The notes below the pieces were generated by a model. The model did no database searches. It saw nothing but the letters and a program-made list of their open reading frames with translations, and was not told where the DNA came from. The translations under genes and the position numbers were made by a program. This document shows positions 1-12,306 of a stretch of 64,000 bases of DNA, in pieces. Source of the stretch: Diaporthe sp. PMI_573 (Eukaryota > Ascomycota > Sordariomycetes > Diaporthales > Diaporthaceae); NCBI GenBank assembly GCA_021399435.1, contig JAJTUP010000002.1, positions 1,798,001-1,862,000 of the forward strand, in the 5' to 3' direction. Positions within the stretch are counted from its first letter, which is position 1. Every line of letters starts with the position of its first letter.

Positions 1-1847
1 CTGTTCGGGCCCACCGTGAAGACCACGACGCCCGAGGCCACCATCGAGGGGAGTGTGCTCCCCTTCATCGGCTCTGCTGGCGGCTTCGTCGAGAACTTCA
101 AGGGCATCCCGTTCGCCCAGCCTCCCGTGGGAAACAACCGTCTCAGACCTCCCGTGCCGTTAGACCCGAACCGTTCCCTGGGGAATGTGGATGCCACGAC
201 CTTGCTGCCGAAGCAGTGTCCGCAGTTCTTGCTCGGGGAGGACATACAGATCCCAAACGTCCCGGGCGTCGCGGCCGATGTCCTCGAGACGGTTGTCGAC
301 TCGCCGCTGCTCAAGAACAACATCATCGGGGGCCAGGAGGACTGCCTGACGGTCAACGTCCAGCGGCCGGCGGGCACCAAGGCAGGGGACAACCTGCCCG
401 TGATGCTGTGGATCTTCGGGGGCGGCTTTGAGCTCGGCAGCACTGCGATGTACGACGGGTCCAACGTCGTCGCGCGGTCTGTCGAGCTTGGCAAGCCCGT
501 CGTGTTTGCTGCGGTGAATTATCGAGTGGGTGGGTTTGGGTTCCTGGGAGGCAAAGAAGTCCTGGCTGAGGGTAGCGCCAACCTTGGCCTTCTGGACCAG
601 CGCTTGGGCATGCAATGGGTGGCTGATAACATCGCCAGTTTCGGAGGTGCTCCTGAAAAGGTCACTCTGTGGGGCGAGAGTGCTGGCGCAATCTCCATCT
701 TTGATCAGTTGGTCGCCAACAATGGTAAGGTCACTCGTGCTTCCACAAGGTAGAATTCGGCAGGCTAATCGTGGTTCTCAGGCGACATCACGTACAAGGG
801 AAAGCCTCTCTTCAGGGGGGCAATTATGAATTCTGGCTCGGCTGTACCGACCGATCCAGTTGATAGCGCGAAGGCACAGCAGGTCTATGACGCCGTGGTC
901 CAGGGAGTTGGATGTGCGGGAGAGGCAGACACGTTGAACTGCCTTCGCCAGGCCGAGTACCAGGTAAGCACGTGGTACTGTACATGGCTGCTGTTTTTGT
1001 CTTTTGCAATCCGGAACTCAATCGTTCTCGTGGCGTCACTGACACGACCTACCCTCAGGAACTCCTCAAGTCCATGAACTCGGTACCGGGAATTCTCTCA
1101 TTCAATGCCCTTGCCCTATCCTACCTGCCTCGGCCAGACGGGAAATTCCTGGTGGCGTCACCCGAGGCTATCGCGACTTCTGGCAACCTCCCACAGGTCC
1201 CCTTTATCCTCGGCGACCAGAAGGATGAGGGCACCCTCTTCGGACTCTTCACCAGCAACCTCACCACTACAGATGACTTCAAAGACTACCTCAAGACGCT
1301 GTACTTCACCAACACGGACCCGCAGATTGTTGACCAATTCGTTGATATCTACCCCGAGGACCCGGCCCAGGGCTCCCCCTTCGACACAGGCGACGACAAC
1401 AACATCTACCCGCAGTTCAAGCGCGTGGCCGCACTCCTCGGCGACGCCGTCTTCACCATGTCCCGGCGGGCAGTGCTCAACATCACGACGGGGATCCAGC
1501 CGGGCGTCAAGCGATGGTCGTACCTGAGCCAGTACGACCAGGGGACCCCCGTGCTGGGAACCTTCCACGGCAGCGACCTGATCCAGGTCTTCTACGGCAT
1601 CAAGGACAACTTCGCCGCCTCCGCCATCGTCAACTACTTCCTCAACTTCGCCTACAACCTCGACCCCAACGACGCGTCCGGCGGCACCAGGGCCACCGAC
1701 GGCGAGCAGCTCATCAACTGGCCCGACTGGGCGTCCAGCAACCAGCTGATCCAGTTCGACGCCGACAAGGCGAGCCTGATACCCGACGACTTCCGCCAGC
1801 AGCAGTTCGAGTTCTTGCTGCAGAACTCGGCTAATTTGCACTTTTGA
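1..1847 (+). CDS. Type-B carboxylesterase/lipase, 5' partial
   Basis: Serine hydrolase of the fungal carboxylesterase/lipase type B family (Candida rugosa and Geotrichum lipase relatives). These are usually secreted and cleave carboxylic or acylglycerol esters. The frame is open at base 1, so the start codon and probably the signal peptide lie outside the window; 564 residues are visible, nearly the full family length. Proposed exons are 1-724, 782-963 and 1059-1847 (introns of 57 and 95 nt, both GTAAG...CAG). The visible part contains the family motif FKGIPFAQPPVG, the oxyanion segment FGGGFELG, nucleophile GESAG (Ser about residue 227), acid KDEGT (Glu about 359) and His in GTFHGSDL (about 472), so the triad is intact. 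The ORP1-like gene converges on it 2.3 kb away. The substrate cannot be told from sequence. An internal GTG at base 16 is not a credible start. Confidence 0.93.
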
Positions 1848-4108
1848 CCTTTGAGATACCCCTTGCCGTGCACAGGTGTATTTTTTCATGATTTCCATTG
1901 TTTATCATTGTCTCTGCTCGAGCCTTGGAGCACAGTATATATGCGACTGCCGCCGAGCGGGACTCGTGTCCCCTGGTCCATCCCTCGTGCTCTCGTCTTG
2001 TCAGAGACTATAAGTAGTTATTTAATTATATCACATCATACCGTGTTGTGTGAGATCAAGAGCGCCTGCAATCCTCTACTGGATCCATGGCCGTCGTTCC
2101 TTCATCCTATGATAATTGTCTCGTGCATGTATGCTCCCATAAACGCAGTCGTGTTGCTGCTGCTGCCGACAATATCGATAACGATAACTCCCCCCCCCTA
2201 TTTTCTTCCTCCCGCGTGCGGTCGTCATCCCATAGTTTTGAGGAAACGACTCGGGGCATTAGGACCATCCGATCTGTCCCACCGCTCTGTCCCGATCTCC
2301 ATCCAGCCCAATCTTTCACTTGTAACCCGGCGGCCTGATTCTCCGTCCGAGTTTCAGCGAGTCGCATTGCCCATTGCGCGTGCCTCTCTTTCGGCTCGGA
2401 TCGCTTGTCACAGGTGCTGCTTGTACGCTGCTGACCCGAAGCAACCCCAGCTCCGCCCTTCACATAGCACCGTGCCAGGTGTCGGGCCATGCGTAGCGGG
2501 CGGCTCTTGGCTGCTCGGCTTTTCCTCTGCCCTCCAGAACCCAGCGCTCTCGTACTTGGGATACCGCTACTTGTCTCGTGTCAGCAAATGTACCCTCTCA
2601 ATTCCCCGTCTTGCTGGTGGTAAATGTCCCGGCTATGTCCCCGACTGCGTCCTTCCAGTCCCCCCTTGCCTCTTGTCTCGTCGACGGTTTGGGGGCCTCC
2701 TGCCGTGTGATTGGGGATCTCGGAACTCAACTTGCTGTCCTTGGTGATCTACAGCACGTTATAGGACCTAAAGTCGAGACCGTCTCCTCTGTTCATCTCC
2801 AGGAGATCAGCAAATGCTTATGGATGCAAGAAGACTCCGAATCGGTGAGATCTGTGTACGGAGGTGAATGCTCTGCTTCTTAGCTTGTTTCTTCGGAGGA
2901 TGCGGGAACTGCCCCTTTCAAAATCAATCTACCATCGCTGAGGAATAGAAAGGTCCTTGTACGGGCTGGACCTTGTAAATGTTGATGGGTTACAAACGTG
3001 TCAGGACCGTATTAAAGTAGCTCTAGTAGAGAATCAGGGCAACAAAGTTAAGGGAAAGGCTTAAGCCCCGACAAGGGAGTATAAGCGGGGAATTTCAATA
3101 GATGGCTATCCATCATGATCTTTCCATGATCTTTTTTCCTCTTGGGGCAGGGGGGATGTCCTTGGAAGACTTTTGGGCGCGGCTGTGAACTGGATCAGAT
3201 ATGGGTGTCCTCATCACTTCGGACAAGCGAATGTTTGACAGGTACTTGCAAGGCTTCTTCAGGTGAGCTTGCAAAGACACCAGTGCAAATTTGGTGGAGC
3301 TGGGTAGGGACGAGGCTGACAACCCGAGGGAAAGTGAATGGTCATTGTGCTGTCGGTTTGTCGGATGAGACCCAAGGATAAGACGAATCAACAGATTCAC
3401 AAACGAAGCAGCAAAGTGTTTTTCACATAATCATGATTTGAGTCCTTTGTCTAGAAATAATGTTCATCAGGGCAACGCGATTGCATAGCATTGACCAACG
3501 CAACTGACAGGCTCTTCTTTTCCCTCCACAGGCAGGCTTTACAAGCCCGATCCTATCCACCATCCTCCTGCTGTTGCTCTTCCGCCGAAGATTCCACCGC
3601 TTGACTGCGCAGACAGGAAGGAATAGCTTATTAATTTAAGGAATGTAATGAAAGACCTCAAATGGCGACTGTGTCTTCGAATCATTTCGTCGTGAGGGCC
3701 CCAACGCCGACAACCGTTTCGCCTTGTTTTTGTGGAATGAGAACTTGAAGGAATCCGCCCTCACACCCCCATGCTGATGCAGGAGGAGCATTGACGACAT
3801 TGGATATTAGGAAGGATCATATGATAAAAGAAAAGGAAGCGCAACACGTGGTATCTCGAATGATGGCCTGACCAGGCCGAACCTTCCCCCCTTTTTTGCC
3901 AGTTTCGCCGTTCCACCACCGACCGTACCAAAAACGCAGCATGTCCTGACGCCGAAAATAATACCAAATCGCATCGACGAGAGTCCATGAGTTGAGCATC
4001 CGGGATTTGAACATCCAGACTTTGATCTTCGAGAATTGAATCTTGAAATTGAATCTTTTGAAGAATTCGACCTCTGAAAACTTGAGCAATACTGGGATGC
4101 GCGACAGT
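1848..4108. other. Intergenic region between convergent genes
   Basis: This stretch lies between the stop codons of the esterase and the ORP1-like gene and must contain both 3' UTRs. An open frame of 298 codons at 1851-2747 is rich in Ser, Pro, Leu and Cys and shows no domain, so I do not call it a gene. A short imperfect direct repeat (aattgaatcttgaa-like, about 4033-4062) lies just past the ORP1-like stop. Nothing else is recognised. Confidence 0.6.
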
Positions 4109-6759
4109 TTAGTAGCGGTGCTGCTGCTGGTGCTGCTGGTACTCTCCGTAGCCATACGTGGGCATGCCGTTGTTACCCATGCCGTTCATCGACGGGAGGG
4201 AGCTCATCGACGGAGGGCCGCCGGACATAGACAGGTGTCGCTGCATATGCATGGAAGAGGTGCTCTGGACGCGAGCGTGGCCGTTGCGCGGGCTGTCCCA
4301 GTCGGCTGAACCATCGAAGGCTCCGTCCATTGGGCCGAAGAATCGGGCGTTAGGGTCGTTGGAGCCCATGTTGGGGTCATAACCCTGTCCCTGGTAAGTC
4401 GGAGGTCCGCCGTAGCCCTGAGGAGGCTGGTAGTTGGCAAACATCTCCTGCTGCTGGAAGCCCTGGTTGGGCTGCGAGGGGTAAGGGCGGAATCCAGGGG
4501 GGCCATGTCCGGAGTTGTGCAGCACAGGGTTCTCTGACACGCTTCTAACGTGCATAGGACGGCTCTGAGGTGCGTAAGACTGAACGGCGTTGGTGTCCGG
4601 AGTCATAGGTACACTGACGTGGCGCTGGGGGACGGGCGCGGGCAAGACGGTGTTGCTGCTGTAAGGCTGGGGGTTCCAGAAGTTAGGGTCTGCTTGATTC
4701 TCTGCGATGGCCGCAAAACCGTTGCCCATCTGGTATGGGTAGCCCTGGTTCATGCCACCGAGGCCGCGGTGCGTCAGATTGTGGATAGGCATCTGATAAG
4801 TGCTGGCGCCTGTACGGAAGCGCTTGTTGTCCTGACCAAAGGACATACCAGGGCGGCCATTGTAGCTGCTCATGGAAGGAGGGGCTCGGTAGACCTCAGA
4901 CTTGGTGTGGCGGTGGCCGCTGCTGTTGCTGCCGGTGCGACGCACAGTTGCCTTGGGCCTGGACTCGTTGCCATCGGTGATGATCTCGGGGAGAATCTCG
5001 ATGTCGGGAATCTGTTGGATCTCCCCAGAGTCCATTCGCGCCTTGACATCCTTGATGATGGCAAGCATCTCTTCCGTTCCGTAATCCTTGTTCAGCTTGT
5101 CTTGCAGCCAGCCGGGAATCGCCGTTCCACTGCTGAACTCCTGGTCGTCGTCGTCTTCGTCGTTGAAACGACGCTTTCGGGAGTCGGACTCTTGAAGACG
5201 CTTGGCCTCACGCTTACGAGCCTGTAGAGTCCAGTGCTTGAGCACGCCTTCTCCTCGCCGACCAGTCTTGATGTTCTCCTCGCTCCAACCGTTGACCTTC
5301 TCGATCTGGATCAGGACAAGCTCGACTTGTCGGATGGCGTAGTCGGTAGCGTTGCGGTACCGGGACCGCTGGTAGTGCTTGCGACAATAGTGGACCCAAA
5401 TCCCATGAGGGATGGCCTTGGTGCAAAGCTTGTTTCGACCAAAGATATGAGAAATGGCCTTCCTCAGCGAAGACCCAGTAGTGCAGGGGTCAACAAACAT
5501 GCACTTCGGCTCAGGAGGGGTGGAGCGAGGCAGGACCGGGGCGGTCTGAGTGTTCTCAGCTGGGGTGGTGGGCATCGCGGTGTCAGAGCCAACAGATTGC
5601 TGCTCGTCAGCCTGCGGTGACTTGGGAGGTGTCGGCTCAGCCATTGGCCCGAATGAAGGATAGTGTTGGGACCGTTGCTGAAGGGATGGGAAATCAGGAG
5701 CTGATACTGTTCTCTTGTGCGCCCTGGAAATTGAGGCCGAGGGTGAATCAGGCCGCAGGAAGGAGTTGATGATCTTAGAATCGCTTGGACTGCAGTTGTC
5801 AAAGTCAGCACATCTGGTTGTCGCGTCAAAGTTGGGTGATGAAAGAGAGAGAGGCAGGAGATCAAGTCCGCTGTCTTAAATATGTTCTGAGCGCGAAGCA
5901 AACGAAAAGAATACCAATGAACAATCCATCACCAACAATAACAGAGTGAATGGTTCACAATGGGGTGAACAATCTACAAGCCATGAGAGTGACTGGGTTG
6001 GGTGGGTCCCCCACAATCTCGAAGCCATTCACAGCTGAACAATAGAGGGGCCTGCGCACATGGGACGAAACTAAATGACGGGTATTGTGAATCCATTCCA
6101 ACGTACCTGGCGCTTCCAGCAAACGCTCGGTTTCGAACCAAGATCGCGTCTGAGGGTGATCGAGGTCGGTCTGAATGCATTGGACTATCATTGTCTGAGG
6201 CATCGGGGGAGACGTCGTCGAAACCTCTCCTAGATGGCGATGGAGGCTGAATCTCAACAACAGTTGGGCATGTCATACCAGAGTCGGGATCAGACAACCT
6301 CCTTTCCGTTGGGGTGGAATCAGACATGAACGAGTTCATCGGCTGATACTCGCTCACCGTGGACAGTGACGAGATTCTCGAGTGCGATCGAGAGTGACTC
6401 GAGGTATTTGACGACATCGTTGTGTATGAGGAAAGGCTGCTGCGGCTGTCGGAGAACTTGTGCTTTGGTGACTTCGGGCTGGTCGAGCCGACGCTGTCAA
6501 CTGGTGTTGCCTCTGTGTAGGACGGCTTGGCTGCCTGTGAGTGTTGCATGTTCTTGACATTCAGAGTCAGCGGCAGAGAGTATCCGCCGGCATCCCAAGG
6601 TGTCCTGCTTCGTCCGGGCAACCTCGATTCGCTTGAGGTCCGCACCGGCACCATCCTGTCTCCTGCTTCATAGCCACCCAAGGTAACCGGGCCTGAAGCG
6701 CGCCTTGCACCCGCGGCCTGGGCCGCTCCCGACGTATTTAGTAGTGACGTGACGTTCAT
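4109..6759 (-). CDS. ORP1-like conserved fungal nuclear protein (probable developmental regulator)
   Basis: Two coding exons, 6759-6107 and 5723-4109, join across a 383-nt intron (donor CAG|GTACGT, acceptor TTTCCAG). They give 755 residues in frame. The junction reads AFAGSAR|AHKRTVSAPDF, so the apparent start MAEPTPP at 5644 is internal. The N-terminal third is Ser/Pro-rich and disordered, beginning MNVTSLLN. The conserved core (about residues 290-385 of the joined protein) contains CMFVDPCTTGSSLRKAISH, IPHGIWVHYCRKHYQRSRYR and a basic stretch QARKREAKRLQ. The tail is rich in Gln, Gly, Pro and Tyr. I match this core from memory to fungal proteins annotated ORP1-like (a Magnaporthe penetration gene bears that name; Aspergillus UrdA may be the same family, which is less certain). 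A nuclear regulatory role is inference. The only in-frame ATG at the 5' end of exon 1 is at 6759; the frame is open a little further upstream without ATG. The 5' side is an 11.5 kb gene-free stretch. Confidence 0.85.
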
Positions 6760-9700
6760 TGAGTCACTTTTGGTAGAGGCAATACCTGTCAACACGTAAG
6801 CCTCGAGTCACCCCACTGACAATACGACGGAGAACTCAAGAGATGGTTGGCGTCGCAGATCACGACGCCATACGTAAGGGTACACATGGACAACTAACCT
6901 CTGCTGTTGAAATGTGCCAGGGTGTGATAGCCTGATCGGCGAGGACAGACAGTCCAATCCTTCCGTACTTATATTTACCACCTCTTCGTTTTTGAAAAAC
7001 CGTATGAGCCACTTCCAACCTTCTTGGGCAGCCAGCTGTCTTATGAAGGAAAATGGCAAACAACTCCTCGTAGCGTCAGGACTGAGCTGGGTGATCTTCG
7101 CAGTACTCCGCTGGTTCACTGGACAAACACTGATTGTCCCGGGATGTCGTACAAATCCCTCGGCAGGCCGTTGTTATGTGAGGCTCACACGTAAAGGTCC
7201 GGGGGGAGACGTCGTTGTCGTTGATGTGTTAGGCAAGCACTAAGCACCCATCGAGGGCCACAAAAGACGATGAGATGTTTGTCGGCTCAGTTACGTGACA
7301 CGAGATGACGGTGACCTCTTGGAAACCCGGCCGGTGATGTTTGATCTGGCAGTAACAATTCAAGGTCGTGGTTTCCTGGTGAGTGGTACAGGAGGCGAGG
7401 ACTGTAGGAAATGAAGAAAGCCTCAGTGGAGGGTGTCCGGTATTAAATGTTGTAAGTTTGTCTGATGAAGCAGGTGGAGCTGTTGTCAAGTGTCACGATG
7501 TAGGTTGGACGTGGACGGGATGGGATATCTTAGTTCTTTGTATTGCGATCCGTGGCAGGGATAGCAAAGAGGAATAAGGTTGTCGAACTCCAGGACGGGA
7601 TCAACGTTTGAGTGGCACTGACAGTTCCGAAGTAGATTCAAACACTTGAAACACCAAATCCCAGGAGCCGGAGAGGTCGAGCAATGGCCATCCGAAAGAT
7701 GGCAGAAGGAGATATGGCTTGAACCCCCCCAATCGAATCGGAAACCGAAGAAGCCGAACGAAACAAGCAACAAGCAGCTGTCCAGGCTAGCTGAACGGAT
7801 GCCCTTGAGACGGATGAGACACGCTGGGACGATGACTTTGGAGTCGAGTGTGGGCCAGCCAGTGACGCCCGATGAAGTCGCCCAGAACAAGCCACCGTCG
7901 ATGAGATCAAGATCAGGATCGGGTGAAGAGATGCGTTGAACAGATGTGGTAAAGAATCCGGTCCCAACTGTGAAATGATCCTATAGTCGCCTGGCAACAC
8001 TGAAGATGGGGTTGACACCAGGTGAATAGAAAAAGTACGAAGGTGTAGTAAGACTAGTCGGCGGTGACGATTCTCGGGCAGACGACGACGACGAAAAGTC
8101 ACTCAACAGGAGGGAGCCAGGACCACCAGGCACGAACTAGCAATGGCGCCAGGGGAATAGAAACAAGGCAGTGCCGACAACGCATAAAGCGTGCAGAGGT
8201 GGCTGAAAAGGAGATCTGTTTGGCGATCCGAGAAGAGCAAGCCTGGCATCCTGGGGAGGAGGGGAGGGTTCAGTCCACGTTCCAAGAGACAACAACGGGC
8301 CACACAGCGCTGGAGGCGACTCACCCCTGTCGGGAATCAATGCGTCGAGGGTGTATTTGGAAGGGAGGCCAGCTCTCCGGCGGTAGCAAGCAATAAGGTA
8401 CGAAAGGGGAGAGGGAGGTCAAGTGCAGCAAAGAGTTTCCAGTTGCGGCAAGGTAAAGCAGGGCGCCTCACGCATTGAGGTAAAGCCTTCAGAGAATCTT
8501 GAGCAGTCCCCACAGGTAGGTTTTGGCCGGGGCTCTTGAGCCTCCCGAGTGGTGCACCTGCCCAGCGTGGTGGTCCCTGTCTCGACCATGGGTATGGATC
8601 TCTGGTGTGGGTGTAGGTGATACGTGCTCGCCGAGGCCCGCCCTGAGGGTAGTGCATCCACTTGCCGGCGCCGTTTGAAAATAATATCCTTGTATCAGAT
8701 TGGCTCCGGTTGATCATGGCGTCAGATGCTCGTCTGATCCGAAGAGCGATCATCACAGGGAAATCCACGGCCGACCACTAGCTGTGCAGGCCGCGGACAG
8801 TCCTTGCTCCCTTTGTGGAAGCCATGCGAGGGCAGCGTGGTCGGGTACGTACTCGGTCTCGAGGCGCAGCAGCAGGGGAGATCTGCAAACTGAGACCCGG
8901 GATGGGGCTTGAAACCATTCATGTGGGCAGACTCGTCTGATAGCACGAAGCACTTTGTGGGAGGAGCTCAGCGACTTGCTAATCACCATCTAGTTCCTGG
9001 TCGCATTGTCTCCCGCAAGGACGACAAACTCTGGTAACTACCAGGAGAGATGAGGCAGATCTGGGAGAACCTGGGATCGTGTGCCGAGCTGCCTTTGGCA
9101 GCACTGCGACGGCCGGAAGCACCATGTTCTAGACGCGACTTGGTGTGCTGTTGCCGGGGCCGAGGAATCTGAACAGTTGCGCGGATGTACCGAGAGCACC
9201 AGAGTCGGTGCAGGTCAGCGCGGGTGAAGCCGCACGAGGTGCAAAGAAAACCCCCGAACGGGGGCGAAGAACACAGCGGGACCATGACTACCAACCCAAC
9301 GTGTCAACTTTTATTTTTTTTTGGCGGCCGCGGCCTGGTGGAAGCGAACCCCGGAAAGCGGTTCGTTGCGCTCGGAACCTGTTAGTTTACTGTCCAGTAT
9401 GGGCCCTACTTTGTGTGAGTGAATCGCTAGTCTAAGCACCTATATTGCAGCGAGTAAGGGCCTGCCCCAGTTGGTGAAGAAGGAAGGTGGGGGTTCACAT
9501 GTGAGCTGACTTTGCACATGGGCGCTGAAGCTGTGAAACCCTCTTGGTCAATAGAGGGCACCGAAAGCCTTAGGCATAGTCAGAGATCTGCATCAAATAC
9601 CGTTGCGTCGATCAATGGGGGAAACGGGCGGCGGCTGAAGGTTAACAGCACGCGTCCCTTGATGCGCTTTGAGCGGGAAAAACTCTCGTTGATTTGCCGG

Positions 9701-10260
9701 GCCAGCCTAGAACAACAACGGCCAAGTACCATCACTGACAGGTGTCTCGGTGTGAACTGCCTGATCGTGTATATGAGCCTGCCAAATGCTTGTGCACGTT
9801 TCCGCTGGCATTTCCCATCATCTGTATTCCGAGATGGCAGCATAGATCTCAGAAAGTGCCGTGATAGCTGTCAGACAACTTGACAGGAGATTCGCCAGCT
9901 AGGCTCGGCGTCGGATGGGCCAGCGGCAGCGCAGCACACATGGGATGTCGTCGATGGGTGGTGAACTGGGTCCTATCGCGATTGGTCCGTGGGATTTGCT
10001 GGATGTTTCAGAAGAACCTGAGGCAGCTGGAAGGCGGGCGACGGTGCATGCGACTGGAGCCGGGGGTGGGAGGCAGAGATGACGGGCCAGGGACCGGGCA
10101 AGGGTGGTGCGGCGCTGCTGCACAGTCAGTGCTCACCATCGGTACCAAATATGAGAGAGAGTGTGTGTGGGACCTCAGAAAGGTCGGACGTGCGAAGGAC
10201 TGTGAGTGGGTGACTAGCAGCGTGGCAAGGTTTGGCCTAGGGTCGCAAGTATGCAGAGCA

Positions 10261-10290
10261 GCGCTGAGCAGCACTGAGCAGCACTGAGCA
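10261..10290. repeat. Three-copy 10-bp tandem repeat
   Basis: Three head-to-tail copies of the unit gcNctgagca (first copy gcgctgagca, then gcactgagca twice). It lies in the gene-poor region and has no coding context. Confidence 0.9.
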
Positions 10291-11416
10291 GATGCGGGGC
10301 CAACGGCGACTGTCAGATTCCCGGGGCCCTTGATGACATGGGTGCAAAGATGCAGGCATGGGACTGAACTGATGGGTTGACGTTGTGTCGCAGGCGCAGT
10401 GTGCAGCCCGCAGCTTGCGGTTTGCCTGTGTGACCGACTGTCTGCCCCGTCTGGCCCTGCTGCGCGTCGTCTCTCTGGGCCACCATGGCCATGGTATCCT
10501 CACGTCGCAGGGTAGCAGTAGGGCAGGTGGTGGTGTGGGAGGAGGGCTCGGGTGTGGTGGACACTGCAGAGGTGGAGTGCTCAGCCTGTGTTTCAGCCGA
10601 AGTCTGAAGAAACTCGTCGGCGCCAGGGATCAGGTGTCATCAAATTCATGCGTCGTCGCCCGTCCCCTCTGGCACGCTGGTGGTCTGGCAGGTCGGGCAT
10701 TGTGGATCGTCCAATGCTCGGGTTGAGAGGTGTCCCATTCCCACTATGTCAATTGACGTTGCAGTGTCACGGATAGCCCTTGCACATGCCCAGATAGGCA
10801 TGCGATGATTTCCACGGTTCGTGGCCTGTCAGCCATCAGTCCAAGTCGTACCATGTTCCGGCGCAAGATGGACGAGCGTCGAAAGTTTGATGATATAAAG
10901 ATAAAGATAATAATAACAATCGTCATAATAAAGCGCCGGCTGTCAATATCGTCGATGAGCAGCATGACCGCGGAGAATGGAGCCCTTGGACAGGGACTTG
11001 GACAAGGGAACGGACGGGGCCTGGTCCTTGCCGTCGCCCGCTTTGGCACGGCGGGCAGTTGCAACTGGCGTATAGATTCGCGTGTGCTGGGGTGTGACAT
11101 GCCGGGCTGGCTGGCTGGGCTGTGGTACGGGCGCTGTGCACAGCATCATCCAGAAAAAAAAACATCCCGATTGCGGGCCTCTGTCGGTGATAGATTACTC
11201 GTAGGGCTTGTCAACCCGGCTGAAGGTGGGAATGACGCGCGGGCGGTTCCTAAAATTAGAGACAGGAAAGACGTTGACGTCCCCTTTCGCAGTACCATGG
11301 TACCCATGCTGTGCGCCAACTTTTGTTAACAATAGATATCCAGTAATAGCTACTAAGCAGGTAGTAGGCAGCGATAGAGTTGGCCGATCAAGTGCGAGTC
11401 CCAAGTGCGACAGGCA

Positions 11417-11445
11417 CAGTACAGTGCAGCGCAGTGCAGTGCAGA
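11417..11445. repeat. CAGTG/CAGCG short tandem repeat
   Basis: A run of imperfect cagtg, cagcg and cagag units. The motif family resembles the pentamer array at 34533-34590 read on the opposite strand. Confidence 0.8.
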
Positions 11446-12275
11446 GTAGTGTCCGGCTCCTTCCTGTCGAGCAGCTTCGTGCGGGCCTGAACGGGGCAGG
11501 TGCCGAACACGGCATGCGACCGCAGAGACGTGCAATACTCCGTACCACGGACAAACCTCCACACATCACCATCGACAAGCTTGATCCGGTTGGTGAGCTT
11601 CGTCCAGGTTCTAACGCTGCTTCGGATTCAGATTGAGCTAGATCCACTTGGTGCAGTAACAGCCCTGCAGATAGCCTGCCTACCTGTCAACGATCCTTTC
11701 GGCCAAGGTTCGCTCTGGTCGCATCCGATTTGGGTGCGACTCATCCGGCTGCTGCGTGGTTTGTTGACCCTTGTCCGAACGTCGTGCCTTGAAGCCGCCC
11801 CTCGGTCTCGCCCTCACCAAATGCAGACATCGTGGGTCCAGATACCACTGTCACAGTACTCCTGGGCAGTATAGTATGTACAGTCTAGCGAGCGACCATG
11901 ACTGGCCCGGAGGTCCGGTCTGGTCTTTTGGGTGCTTGAAGTTCGGCAGATGAGATGCAGCAAGGCCGACCTTTGCTGCCCTTCAACCCTCCTCCCACAT
12001 CTCTTGCCATTCCTCAGACCAAGACCAAGGAAGGGAAGAACAAGAAGGGTCGACCTGCAGAAGCCGCCGCCAGCCTGGTTTCATCTGATGTCTCCTGAGG
12101 CTCGAGGGTCAGGCCGGGGTCAACCCAAATGCTCTTTTGGGTAAGCCAAGTCTGTGCCATCTTCACCTCCCTCCTCTTTAGTCTTTTGGTCTCGAGTCTA
12201 CAGCCTGTGCCGTCCGGCCCTTTCATCCCTATGACTGGTCGTCTCATGCTTACCTAACAAGACGCGACTGCGAAC

Positions 12276-12306
12276 TCTCCTCCTCCCCTCCTCCTCCTCC
12301 TCCTCG
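12276..12306 (+). repeat. Pyrimidine (CTC/TCC) tract
   Basis: Almost uninterrupted C/T run with TCC triplets on the plus strand. Such CT-rich tracts are common just upstream of fungal transcription starts, but I see no plausible plus-strand gene directly downstream, so it may be simple-sequence DNA. Confidence 0.7.

Noticed and set aside
1158..1898. Minus-strand frame of 246 codons
   Set aside because: Lies antisense to the third esterase exon. Its Val/Glu/Gly-rich translation is the usual shadow of a highly codon-biased gene.
1851..2747. Open frame of 298 codons directly after the esterase stop
   Set aside because: Cys/Ser/Pro/Leu-rich translation without domain or codon bias; it overlaps the expected 3' UTR and reads like random GC-balanced DNA.
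4550..5227. Plus-strand frame of 225 codons
   Set aside because: Antisense shadow of the ORP1-like gene, whose protein is clearly conserved on the other strand.
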